From Austropuccinia psidii (lineage: Eukaryota; Basidiomycota; Pucciniomycetes; Pucciniales; Sphaerophragmiaceae): DNA of 64,000 nucleotides. The number at the start of each line of letters is the position of its first letter. The stretch's first letter is position 1. Positions 12,574-22,996 of the stretch are shown piece after piece. Where the stretch lies: positions 69,167,991-69,231,990 of the forward strand of contig JALGQZ010000001.1 of NCBI GenBank assembly GCA_023105745.1, read 5' to 3'. A program made the position numbers and the translations under genes. Below the pieces are notes generated by a model. That model had not been told where the DNA came from. It saw only the letters and a program-made list of their open reading frames with translations, and made no database searches.

Positions 12574-13232
12574 AGAATGAACCATTTGGTCTGTATGGAA
12601 GTGTTGGGAAAATTGAAAACGCAAAAGATGAATGGCAGAACCGAGGTCCCAATCTTAGCTCGGTGGGTTGCATTCTAGGTCAATCCTTACAATATGTTGG
12701 GGATAATTTATTTGAGAAGATTCAAAATTTCTACAATTCATTGGGGGTTCCGTCTTTTGATCAAGTCAACTATGAAGGCAATATTCCGGCAAATCAGGGT
12801 GCATTCAAGTTCGCTTCCGCACTCACTTTCACCATGAATGGATTCAAAAACGCACCTCATGTTGATAAGGATGCATCGCTGTATGCTTTGGGATGGTGGT
12901 TTCAAGCTGATAAGCGGACTGGCCAAATTCAAAGAGATGTGTCAAAGCGGTGTACAGGTGGAAAATTGATTTTCCCAAATGAGCATTTTTGGATTGATCT
13001 ATCCGCATGTCATGGGCTCATTCAGGTAGTGTGGGCCAGTAGTACATTTGTTCATTATACTGATCCAGCACAGGACAACGAAAGCACGACACTAGTGGGT
13101 ATGTCCGCACAATGCTCAAGCAGGTTAGCAAAAACAATGCGGCAAAAAAACCATGGCTATTATGAGATTGGCGAGAGAGCGGGCTATCAAATCAGGGATG
13201 GTAATACAGTCTCATGCCGATTCAAAGAATGA
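12574..13232 (+). pseudogene. Tet/JBP-like 2OG-Fe(II) oxygenase, 3' part
   Basis: After the second AGAAT copy (12574-12578) the oxygenase frame resumes and stays open to the TGA at 13230-13232. The core shows NGFKNAPHVDKD, giving the H-x-D iron ligands at about 12858-12866. A GGKLIFP strand and a distal histidine in FVHYTDP (about 13053) follow, then the strand VGMSAQ. These match the second half of the double-stranded beta-helix fold. Removing the retrotransposon and one AGAAT copy leaves a continuous frame, so the gene was probably intact until the recent insertion. A paralogue with the same blocks lies at 34909-36191. Its neighbours are the unknown gene upstream and the SNF2 gene downstream, again as in the paralogous block. 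Confidence 0.78.
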
Positions 13233-13356
13233 GGAGATTTGCATGTGTGTTGGGTAAGTAATGGTGGGGTAAGGCAGAGGACAATATACACCAGGATTGG
13301 ATGGATTTGAGTGCGGGAGATGGGGTGTCTCACATGAAAAAGGGGTGAAGTGGATT

Positions 13357-13382
13357 ATGTACGGTGGCATGCCATCGTACAT
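13357..13382. repeat. Dispersed palindrome, copy 2
   Basis: A 26-bp palindrome ATGTAC...GGCATGCC...GTACAT with a single mismatched pair, 125 bp after the oxygenase stop codon. Confidence 0.75.
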
Positions 13383-13429
13383 CTGTCCTGGTTTGTTGCT
13401 ATTGTCCAGGATGCCAATGCTTCACACGC

Positions 13430-14020
13430 AAATCCTTATGCTTGTGCAGGTTCCAACAATGCTAAGAGGTCCTTACGCCTATGCGGGGTGCTGACGCTAC
13501 ACACGCCAATCCTTATGCCTGTGCAGGCTCCCGAAAATTTACACACCAATCCTGACGCTTGTGAAGGTTCCCAAAAATGCTAAAAATTCCTTACGCCTGT
13601 ACAGGCTTCCGACAATTCACACGCCAATCCTTACGCTTGTGAAGGTTCCCCACAATGCTGAAAATTTCTTGGCCTGTGCAGGATCCCGAGAATTCACACG
13701 CCAATTCTTACGCCTGTGCAGGCTCCCAACAATTCACACGCCAATCCTTATGCTTTTGAAGGGTCCCAAAAATGCTAAAAATTCCTTACGCCTGTACAGG
13801 CTTCCGACGATTCACACGCCAATCCTTATGCTTGGGAAGGTTGCCAACAATGCTGACAAATTCTTACGCCTGTGCAGGCTCCCGACAATTCACACGCCAA
13901 TCCTTATGCCTGTGCAGGCTCCCAACAATTCACACGCCAATCCTTACGCCTGTGCAGCCTCCCAACAAGTCACACGCCAATCCTTACGCTTGTGAAGGTT
14001 CCAGACAACTTAAACAATTC
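13430..14020. repeat. 40-bp minisatellite
   Basis: About 14 tandem units built around CACACGCCAATCCTTA followed by CGCCTGTGCAGGCTCCC. Spacings between the clearest units are 40 or 79 bp, so single units alternate with a diverged double unit (containing AATGCTGAAAATT). Because 40 is not a multiple of three, all frames stay open and the same peptide words (HANPYACAG, IHTPIL, FTRQSL) recur in rotation. These frames are therefore unlikely to be a gene. Confidence 0.85.
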
Positions 14021-14424
14021 AATACATGAGTAAGATTAATAGCCTGTAACCATAGGAATGGCCATGTTTCACAAATCTGGAGTGGATTGCTCACATGCGG
14101 GAAGCTCCCTCTTTTTACAGTTAAGAATGGATATGGCTCTAAACCATGGAAGAAGGAAATATAGGAGACGGTAACGGCAACTATTGGCGCATTTTGGGAA
14201 AAAGAGGTTCACGAAAACAAATACTCACTCAAAATTTTGGTGGGGCACTTATAAAAATTTTTCTCACGCAATAGGATATTTGAACCATTGAGGAAAATAT
14301 AATTTCACGTAAGCAAAGAATGTAATAGAAATTGAACATAACAATAATTGAAGACAAATAATTTATTTAAAAGAAAGTATTACAAATAATAAAAAGAGGA
14401 AATCATGACATTTCTTTTAAATTT
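14021..14424. other. Spacer between minisatellite and Zn2Cys6-like gene
   Basis: I see no coding frame or repeat here. It becomes AT-rich towards 14400, as expected for the 3' flank of the minus-strand gene ending at 14425. Confidence 0.3.
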
Positions 14425-15791
14425 TTATTTTTCTAAGAATTTCGAGACTATCCCGGTGATGTCCTCCTTTGGATAAGCCTCCAGTGCCTGGGAAAGGAGG
14501 GAGTTTAGTTCCTCCCGGAATTCCCGGTGCATCTCATTTCGATGAGTTGCATCCACAAAAGGAATCATGTGGAGCAAGCGGCGATGCTCCAACAAGATTC
14601 GGTTGATCGATTTGTGGACGATGGCTTGAGGAATCATTAGGGTCGGTCGCAGGTCGGTGAATTCCTGGGGAGCATCATCGTGGGAATGAGAGGAGCTTGG
14701 CACCAGGGGGGAGGAGGAGGTTGGGTTCTCGGGGGCAATTGGAGGGAGATCCTGGGAAGGAACCGGGGTAGGAGTGGAGGGAGGGGGAACAGGAGGGGAA
14801 GATGGTGGAGTCAGTGAAGAAGAAGGGGGAGGGGGGGATCCCACGGGCGTATCGTCAATGATGATTATCAAGCGAGGAGTGGCGGGACGATCTGGAGACG
14901 GTCGAAGAAAAAATGAGAAAAAGTGGATATGGATCAAAGAGAAAGAAGGGGTGACTTACCATAAGGTTCCTCCGTGGATTGCGTAGGAGCCACCTCAGGT
15001 TCTGGCTCACGAGCCGTATCGTCCTCAGGTGGCTGGGACGATGGACTTGGGCCAGGAATAGGTGGCTCTTTGGTTCGGGAGGGTTCTAAAAAAGGAGTAA
15101 GAGTCAGTTCACTCAACTCAAAAGTGAAAGTGAAAATGAAATGAAACTTTGGCTGCTTACCGCGGAATAATTCCTCAGACCACCGGGTGCCACTTGGGCC
15201 TGGAGTGGGTTGCCGGGGGTTTGCTCGCGAGGAAAACTAGGAACGGGAGAGTCATGTCGGGGGGTTTTGTTCTATGAGTAATGGAAAAAAGTCAGTATTA
15301 TTGCGTGAAGAGAAATGAGATAAGGAGGAGAAAGAAAACTTACTTTTGCGTTTGAATCCCATCGGTGACAAGACATGGTGACAATCAGCCCAAGCTCGAA
15401 TGTCCTCTCGCCATCGCCATCCTTCATTGGTGGGATAATCACTTCACTCCGGTCAAGGAGTGAAGTGACCATCGGATGGTGGCCTAGGAGGGGGAGTGGA
15501 CAGGGCTAATTGTCCGGAATCGTTCCTGTTGGCCTGTTTGGGGGCCCGGCGTCCATTCATGCTCGGAAATGGTTTCATCATCGTTGACCACAAAAGAGTC
15601 CTCGCGAGGGTGTTTTGGGCGGGAACTCCTCTGGCCTCGTGGTCGGAAGAGGCGGACAACAAACGAACATTTCTTGTGTGCTTGTCGGCAAGCATCACAA
15701 GCGTCATTTGACGGCAAGCATCACAAGCGTCATTTGTCGTCGAGGAACGAATGCAGGGGATACCCCGCTTGGTGCATAAAGTGCACGACAT
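14425..15791 (-). pseudogene. Zn2Cys6-like cysteine-cluster protein (frameshifted)
   Basis: A minus-strand gene starting at ATG 15791. Four exons fit good GT-AG borders: 15791-15344, 15271-15161, 15085-14960 and 14891-14425. Without a local duplication the first exon encodes six cysteines spaced C-x2-C-x6-C-x9-C-x2-C-x6-C, the spacing of fungal Zn2Cys6 DNA-binding clusters. Basic residues and proline/serine-rich linkers follow, including long proline runs around 14780-14880. The C-terminus (HKSINRILLEHRRLLHM...) looks helical. A 26-bp tandem duplication (15686-15735) breaks the frame inside the cluster, and at least one more shift occurs near 15470-15490. It would be a DNA-binding regulator by signature only, and no target is visible. 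A similar cysteine layout occurs in the antisense gene at 58386-59690, so it may be transposon-derived. Confidence 0.6.
15686..15735. repeat. 26-bp tandem duplication inside the cysteine cluster
   Basis: CGGCAAGCATCACAAGCG plus CATTT occurs twice, at 15686-15709 and 15712-15735, with a 26-bp period. Each copy encodes part of NDACDACRQ on the minus strand. The extra 26 bp shifts the frame. Confidence 0.9.
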
Positions 15792-17880
15792 CTAAAAACA
15801 AAACAATTGAGGTTAGTAACTGCATACAAAGTAAACAATCAAGAGAAAAAATGAAGACATACGATGAATTATAAATTTAAAACCGAAACAAAATAAGAAC
15901 GCTCTAGTCGGAAGTTTTTAAAAGTCTGGAAAAGAGTTGTGAAGAAAAATAAGTATTAATATCGGTACATAATGCTGACAAAAGTTAAAAAAAGAGGTAA
16001 CGCACGAGGTGGATATAAGGGAGGTTCTGAAAGGATCAGCAGAAGAAACAAACAGGCAAAAGTAAGGGGAGTGGGTTTAGTGGAGTGCGAAAGACAAAAG
16101 TAGAAAGGCAGGAAGACCAAGGGGAATACGCACAAGAAGGACAAACGCGGGTGAGGTTGAACGAAGTGGAGCGGGTGAGAAAGAAAGTGAAGGGCGTGTC
16201 GTGTGAAGATGGTCTTTTATAACATGGTGAAGCTGAGACGATCTCAGCAGTTGCAGCACCCGCAAAAGTCTCAGCTTCAAGGCGTGTGGGCAAAATTGAA
16301 GCTGAGTCTCAGCGAATGCTGCAACTGAGAAGTGAAATGCTCGCGTGAGGCAGAAGAACAATGGGGGTCTGGCTGATTATTGCAATTTATTGAATTGTCA
16401 AGCTGAGTCAAATCCCCTTTGTTTCCTTAAATTGCCACCCGATCACCCAGGAGGGTGGTCGTGAGGCCCTTGTTGAATGTGCATTGTGGGTGCAATGCAG
16501 AAAAGCACCCGGTGCATTTGGTCACAAGTGACCGCGGCAAGATCACCGGCCGTATGGCCTGGTAATAGTCTTTGAACAAAGGGGGGGCTGTAAGACAAGT
16601 GAATACAGCGTGAGCTTGCCTTGACCCATTGCTCAGGTTTGCTTTCGGATCATAATTGAAATGCTCAGTGGCTGAACATTTTAATTGCACAGTAATTGAA
16701 CTATTTATATAACAATATGAAATGCACCATGCTGAGGCATTGCTCAGTCGCTTTTGTATGCACACAATCTGAGCATTTGGCACAGCATTGGGTGACATTT
16801 CAGCCAGGTGCAGCATTTCACACGCTTTGGTGAAGTGCTCCAAACTGAGCCTTCCAATGAACTAATGAAAAAATAGTTCATTCCATGGCTTTACTGAGCA
16901 CTTCCACACGGTGCGTTTGACCATGAAATGCTCAGCTTGCATGTGCAAATCAGGTGAAACGCAATGCTGAGCATGTGACACATGAGCTATGTATATGCAA
17001 ACAATCGGAAGGTGCATGCAGGCTCAAGTAGTATTACACCTTCCTAATCTGTACAGCCAACACTGTAGTACGCAGTACACCTTTGTAGATGTATGCTGCG
17101 GGGCAGAGCAAAAGCTGTTCAACAATGTAACATGCAATCACGTCAAGCCATCGAGTCATATCTCTCACCTGCATCCCTTTGATGCACCTTGTTGGACAGC
17201 TCTGCCTAACTACGGCACAGATGCGCATGTAATCCAAGTTAATGTAAGTGGGTCATGGTGGGATGACTGTTTATTTGGGTCATACACAAACAGTGGATTC
17301 CATCCGGTGCCATTGTTGGGGCAAACAATGACTGGCCCTGCTTGTTCATTGCGTGTGCTCATTGTCGGGCAGCCACACGCTTTCATACGCACCCCCCAAC
17401 GGGTCATACACAGGCAACTTTCACACGCCTGGAAGACATTTTACTTCCAGTGTTCCGACCGGCTAGTCAGCTTGACTGCAGACGCTCACCTGCTCGCGTG
17501 TGGAGACCTGAGGCCAATCAGTGTGGATTTGCTTCAGCCTCATCCACATTAGAATAATCCCAGCCCATGTTTGCGTGGGTATCTCCCACCATGGGTCATT
17601 TTCTTCACGTTCTCACACGCCCCGCGCAAGTTGTGGCACCTGGCTTGCAGCCAAAAATTCCCTTGGGTGGGTGGCCTCTTTCGCCGGAGTTTTGTACACG
17701 CGTGAGGCAAAGACCCGGATGCCAATCTTGGTGGATTAGTACTTGCCTCAAACGCAATAGGGGTGAATGTATATGTGGATCACGGCTCACGGCTGGCGCC
17801 CCCTTTGATCATCCCACACATTCCCCCCTGGAAGCCCAGTAGGCATCAGTCAGCAAAAAACTTCAGGCAAAACCAAAGTC
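15792..17880. other. Long intergenic region with clustered CTGAG/CTCAG motifs
   Basis: This lies between the divergent Zn2Cys6-like and SNF2 genes. Open frames occur (for example 16989-17552) but have no recognisable domain, and I treat them as chance. Between 16220 and 16985 the words GCTGAG or CTCAGC, often as TGCTCAG/CTGAGCA, recur about fifteen times on both strands. From 17550 to 18400 the region is CA-rich with many CACACGC words and could hold the SNF2 promoter. Confidence 0.45.
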
Positions 17881-17906
17881 ATGTTTGGTGGCATGCCACC
17901 GCACAT
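17881..17906. repeat. Dispersed palindrome, copy 3
   Basis: The same 26-bp frame as copy 2, with a perfect GGTGGCATGCCACC core and two mismatched outer pairs (ATGTTT/GCACAT). It lies 503 bp upstream of the SNF2 start codon. Confidence 0.7.
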
Positions 17907-18408
17907 ATCTCACCCGCCCACACACAAACATCCCCACAGTGAGATTGCCCTTTGAAACGGCCAACATTGCCCAGTAGGTCCCTGTGCGACAATTAACCTG
18001 GGGAAGATATGCATCCATGTTCGCTGTCACACCAGCGAACATGACTGCATGCCTCTAATATGCCCTCCACAATAAGTTTCTACAACCCACCCAATTTCGG
18101 ATATGCTAATGTCAACCTTGTTCCACCAAAGGTTTTGTACCTTGCTGCAGATCCAGCAGTCATATCGGTGCACCCACATTTTGGCCACCTTGCCTTGATA
18201 TATGCCCCAAATCGGATATGAAAGTTATGAGCCCAAGAGGCCCACCCCCATCAAGACCATGCACGTAACCACAGGCCATCCCCCCTTGACCCCATTTCTG
18301 CCTCTCATATAAGTTCCCCACCTGCGCCTATTTGTCTTCATTCCATTTAGCTAACCCCTCCCGATCATATAATTTCCAACTGTCCCCAAATAATTTAAAA
18401 TAGCCATC

Positions 18409-21400
18409 ATGTCAACCCCTTCACAACCACTTTGCATTGGGATGATTAATATTTTTATTCAAATAAATAGTGATATAGCCTTAAATCCTGAGGATTCCCA
18501 CTTAGCTTCTTGGATTATCATATGGCACAATCAACACCACATATTTGTTTATCTCCCCAATCACCAGCATGCTATTGGCTCTCTACCTGGAACCCTTTCC
18601 AAAACGTTGATACCATTCCTTGGGGCACCAAAACCTTTCATGCACTGTGGTCCTGGTGGGGCATGGATTGAAAATTGCCAATCCAATCCTTCTCAAATAT
18701 TATTTGTTGAGGGAGTATTTATGACTGATGCAAATGATCCCTCCTCATCTCAGAAACCCAATCTAGCATTGATGTTCTTCACATGGTATCCAAACATTTT
18801 ATTCATAATGGAAAGCTTTCAAACACAAGATTTCAAGCTTAAAATGCCCAAAGAATATGACTGTAATACTCATAGTCAATGTCAACTCTTCACTCCGACA
18901 TTTCCCGCTTCAAGCTCAACGCCAGTTTCATATCCTGCTGTTTCATCATTTATTTCCAAGCAAAAACTGATACAATTACCCAGTGGATCAGACATCCCCA
19001 TGATGACCCCGCCCCATGCCATTATTCAAACCCCCCTCCTCCCTCATCAAAAGACCGGACTAGCTTTTCTCTGGGATCGAGAAATCCCCAATGGCCAATC
19101 AGCCCGTAACCTTTGGGCCACCTCAACCCCAGGATCCACTTTCAATGCCAGGCACATCATCACAAACAAGGTTGTTAGCTCATTTGAATCCCTTTCGACC
19201 AATACCCCTCTTGGAGGACTGCTTGTGGATGATATGGGATTAGGTAAAACCATTCAGGCCATTGCTCTAATTGGTACCTCCAAGGAGCGGATGATTGCAA
19301 ACCCCCATCCCTCCACGCCCACCATGATCATCTGCGCCCCTCGTTTAATTACCAACTGGCAATCAGAAATATCCAAGCATGCTCAGGCTGGAGTGCTGCA
19401 TTCCAAAATCTACCATGGTCCCACTCGTCACTCATTATCCAAAGACGACATCTTAAAATATGATATCATCATCACTTCTTACAATACTATCACCCAAGAA
19501 TTTAAGCAAACCAATACCTCTACATCATTCATTTTTCAAATCAATTGGCATCGTATAATTTTGGATGAAGCACAGTGAGTGTCTGATCTTAAATGATTCA
19601 AATTACCTTTTATATCCAATAACCCTTGCCCCATCTTATCGCTATATTTGCTCTCAATACACTGCCACTCACCGTACCATTAATAGCCTCCTTTCATCCC
19701 GTCAAATATGTTTAATGGGAACACCTATTCACAACACCATTTATGATCTTTTGGGCATAATATCATTCATCACTCAACCCCAGAGCGCATGTAAGGTGTG
19801 GATATGAAACTTTGATTAAAAATCAAGTACTTTTCCTGTCCTCAAAATTTGTATAAGGTAAAATTCTATTAAAAATAGTAAGAAATATTATTTTTAAGAG
19901 AAAACACGCCAATTTTATTGTTTATAACTTTATTAGTATAAAACAATAATATTATAAAAATTTATTGTTTTACCAACAATAAAAATTTATCCAAAAAATA
20001 CTCTACAAGAGATATTTTAAGGCTACAAAAGAAATTTCTTCAAGAGCAATTTCAATTGGAATTAATTGAGCAAAGAACTGCAAGCAATTAATTAAAGAAC
20101 AAAGTCTTTGAAAAGAATATTAAAGAGAAAACACGCCCAAAAGTGACCAGAGTGAATTTGGAAACAAAGTGACAAAGTTAACAGTGATGAAAGATGCTTT
20201 AATTCACTTTTGGGGTGGTTCAGGGGTAAAAATGATTATAAGAGTTACAAACAATGATTATAATGATTTTTTCACGTGGTTAAAAGGATTAAAATGATTT
20301 AAAAGTGGTAGTTGGAATCTTTGATTGATTGGTTTAACAGTGTTTAAACTAATTAATAAAAGGAAAAGATTCTAACATGAAGAGAAAAGTGGGGCAAAGA
20401 AGACATTCTTTTATAGCCATCAATTCTCTTACTCCAAAAGTAAAATTTACTCTTGTCAGTCGTGAAAAACAGTCTGACAACAGAAAAGCCAATTATGGCA
20501 TCATTGAACCCTGGTTTAGGCCAAAAAGGGCTGGTTTAAGCCATTTTTAGCCATTCTTAGCCATTTTAGACCCTTAAATCAGCCATTACTATAGCAATAC
20601 CAGGCCTAGAGCCTTCAAAACACGTCAGAATGTGTGTCAGAGGCGTAGAAACCAGTTAAAACTGTTTTTATTATGATTGTTTTATCTTAAGGGTAGTTTT
20701 ACCCTCTTGGCAACAGCTAAAACTACCCCAGTTGGTATCAAAACCTCATCATCAATTGAGTCCACAGACCCTGTAACTCAATTCCAGGCCAAAAGTGATG
20801 AACTTTTGCGTGAATTTTGACATCCCACGCCTGTCAGCAAGGATTTTGGGGGTCTAGCTCCCCCTTAGAGCTGGAGTTCCTTTTCCCCCCCAAATTTAAT
20901 CTTTCCAATTTATTTTTCCTTTAATTCCTCATCATGTATTATACTTATAATTTACATATGTAATTCAATTCAATTGTACAGTACAATACAGTAATAATTG
21001 ATACCTCATATGTAAATCAAAGTTCACTTATGTAATACACGCGCACATTTTGACATTTCAATTGAATTCAATTGAAAATACTTCAATTCCTCATAACTTC
21101 TAAACTAAACACAACACCTCAATTTTAACACAAAAATTGATGGTTAACACCACATGTGGTGTGAATTAAATTAAGGTTTTGAGGATTTTCAACTTTTGTA
21201 TTGAAAATACTAAAAACTTAATTTAAGCTTATTTAGAGTTGAGTTACAAGAATTTCACTCAGAGGTGACCCCACCTGATTTTTTATGAGGAATCCAATGG
21301 TGAAATAATTTTTATATGTTTATTTATTGGATAAAAAGTTATAATAATTTTTATTTAACTTTTTTCCAAATTTATTTATTTTTTTACAGTTTTGTTAAAA

Positions 21401-22633
21401 ATTCATTTTTACTTATTTTTTTTATGTATAAATGTAATTTTATAATTACAAAATTTAATTTAATTTTAATTTTAAATTTTAATTAAATTTTTTTTTTATT
21501 TTGAATATAATTTTATATTTATATTTTAATTTTTTATTTTAATAATATAAATAAATTTATTTTATTTATATTTATATACTAATTTTTGTATTTGTGGTCT
21601 TTTGGGTACATGAAATTACCTCTAAGGCTCACAGCGCAGATCAAGATAACTGGTCACCATTCATCCTGAGTAGTCTTTCCAAAGGTTGCAATGATATCTT
21701 GCATTTGGAATTGCGGCATTTAAGTTTGCGCCGCACCAAAACCACACATCTCGGATCCCTGCCCACTATTAGCCATCATTATGAGCTGCTCCCACTCAAC
21801 CCAACCATGCAGCAAGAATATTCCATATTATATGAAGAATTCCTATCATCCAAAAGCAAAGGACCAGGAGAATTTTTCAGAAATATTAATAAGCTGCGAA
21901 TATGTTGTAACCATCACATCATGCTTAACACAATTGCGGAGGCGGATTTGGAAGACCCCGAGGGCAGGAGCACTCAGGATAACTCGCCAACAATCACACG
22001 AACTATTGTGGATGTGGAAACATGCATGATGAGTAGTAAAATTGCACACCTCATACAAAGCTTAATGAAGAACAAACAAACAAGGTGCGGTCCAACCAAA
22101 TCGGTGGTTTATACCCAATGGACCCAATTTCTAGATTTGTGCGTTAATTCTAATATGCATCCATTACCAATTGAATCCATCTGACTTTTTCATATTGTAG
22201 AATTGGTATTGCACTTGCCCATCACTCTATCCTTTCAGCACAAATTGATGGAACAATTACAGCACGAGCACAGGAGAAGGCACTGGAGAATTTCTTCAAT
22301 AATCCTGAATGTGAAGTACTTATTGCATCCATTGCCACAGCTGGAACTGGCCTCAATATAACTTCTGCTAATACAGTCTATTTAATGGTGAGGGGACCCC
22401 CAAAATTCTGCCCTGATTTGCGGCCCCTGACATCCACATTTCCAGGAGCCCAATTGGAACCCAGCCATTGAGGCTCAGGCTGTTGATTGACTCCATCGTA
22501 TTGGCCAACAACAACCTGTAAAGGTCATCCACTATATCACTCCTCATTAAGTTGAGGTCAACATGCGGAAGGTACCTTTCAAGATCATCTTTGACCCTAA
22601 TTGTATTGCTATTCTAAAATCCTTCCTTATGTA
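18409..22633 (+). pseudogene. SNF2-family ATPase/helicase, copy A (split by solo LTR, nonsense mutations)
   Basis: Starts at ATG 18409. An N-terminal region with GPGGAW leads to the SNF2 ATPase: Walker A DDMGLGKTIQ (about residue 274) and DEAQ box ILDEAQ (about 386). The frame then meets an intron donor (CAG/GTGAGT at 19577). The expected acceptor near 19655 reads CTCTCAA instead of CTCTCAG. After MGTPIHNT the gene is cut at 19789 by a solo LTR and resumes in frame at 21639. Helicase lobe 2 follows with introns 22139-22200 and 22388-22445, motif V TAGTGLNIT, and motif VI HRIGQQQPVKV. In-frame stops lie at 22488-22490 (TGA where Arg is usual) and 22548-22550 (TAA). SNF2 proteins are ATP-driven DNA translocases that remodel chromatin. 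This copy appears dead. A paralogue lies at 36897-39261. Confidence 0.85.
19790..21633 (-). mobile_element. Solo LTR of the young gypsy family
   Basis: A 1844-bp LTR (TGTAAGG...CTCACA) flanked by the 5-bp target duplication GCGCA (19785-19789 and 21634-21638), with no internal region. It arose by LTR-LTR recombination after insertion into the SNF2 gene. It is more diverged from the paired LTRs than these are from each other, mainly in the AT-rich segment 21300-21560, so the insertion is older or from a sub-lineage. Confidence 0.95.
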
Positions 22634-22996
22634 AATGCCATTTTCCAAACACCAATAGGTCCAAGAAAAGAAAAAATCATTAACTGTGTGAGCCTTACTG
22701 ATATTATATAATTTGTGTTTGACCAAGTTGATAACTCTTGTTCACCCTGGCATAGGTCCACAATTATGAACACCATGAGTTGGATTGAACTCCTTCAATA
22801 TTTCCTCAATGAAAATGAGCAATAGAGTCTTATTTCTAAGGGAGACGGTGATACATTCCAATTCATATTGTCTATATTCTGACATATTTAGCAAGTTGTT
22901 GCATCCTTAAGAAATAATACTCAGATTGTATTACACCTGCACAAATAATTCACAAAATGTTAATTTGTAACGGTGCTATACATTTATATTACTAAG

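Noticed and set aside
13561..13995. 144-codon frame with repeated peptide
   Set aside because: Arises from the 40-bp minisatellite, which leaves all three frames open.
15956..16361. Overlapping minus-strand frames upstream of the Zn2Cys6-like gene
   Set aside because: Three mutually overlapping short frames with no domain; more likely 5' untranslated DNA.
16427..16843. 138-codon minus-strand frame
   Set aside because: Lies in the CTGAG-motif region; composition and lack of motifs suggest non-coding.
16989..17552. 187-codon frame upstream of SNF2
   Set aside because: No domain, no paralogue in the window and no clear intron pattern; probably chance in a GC-richer stretch.
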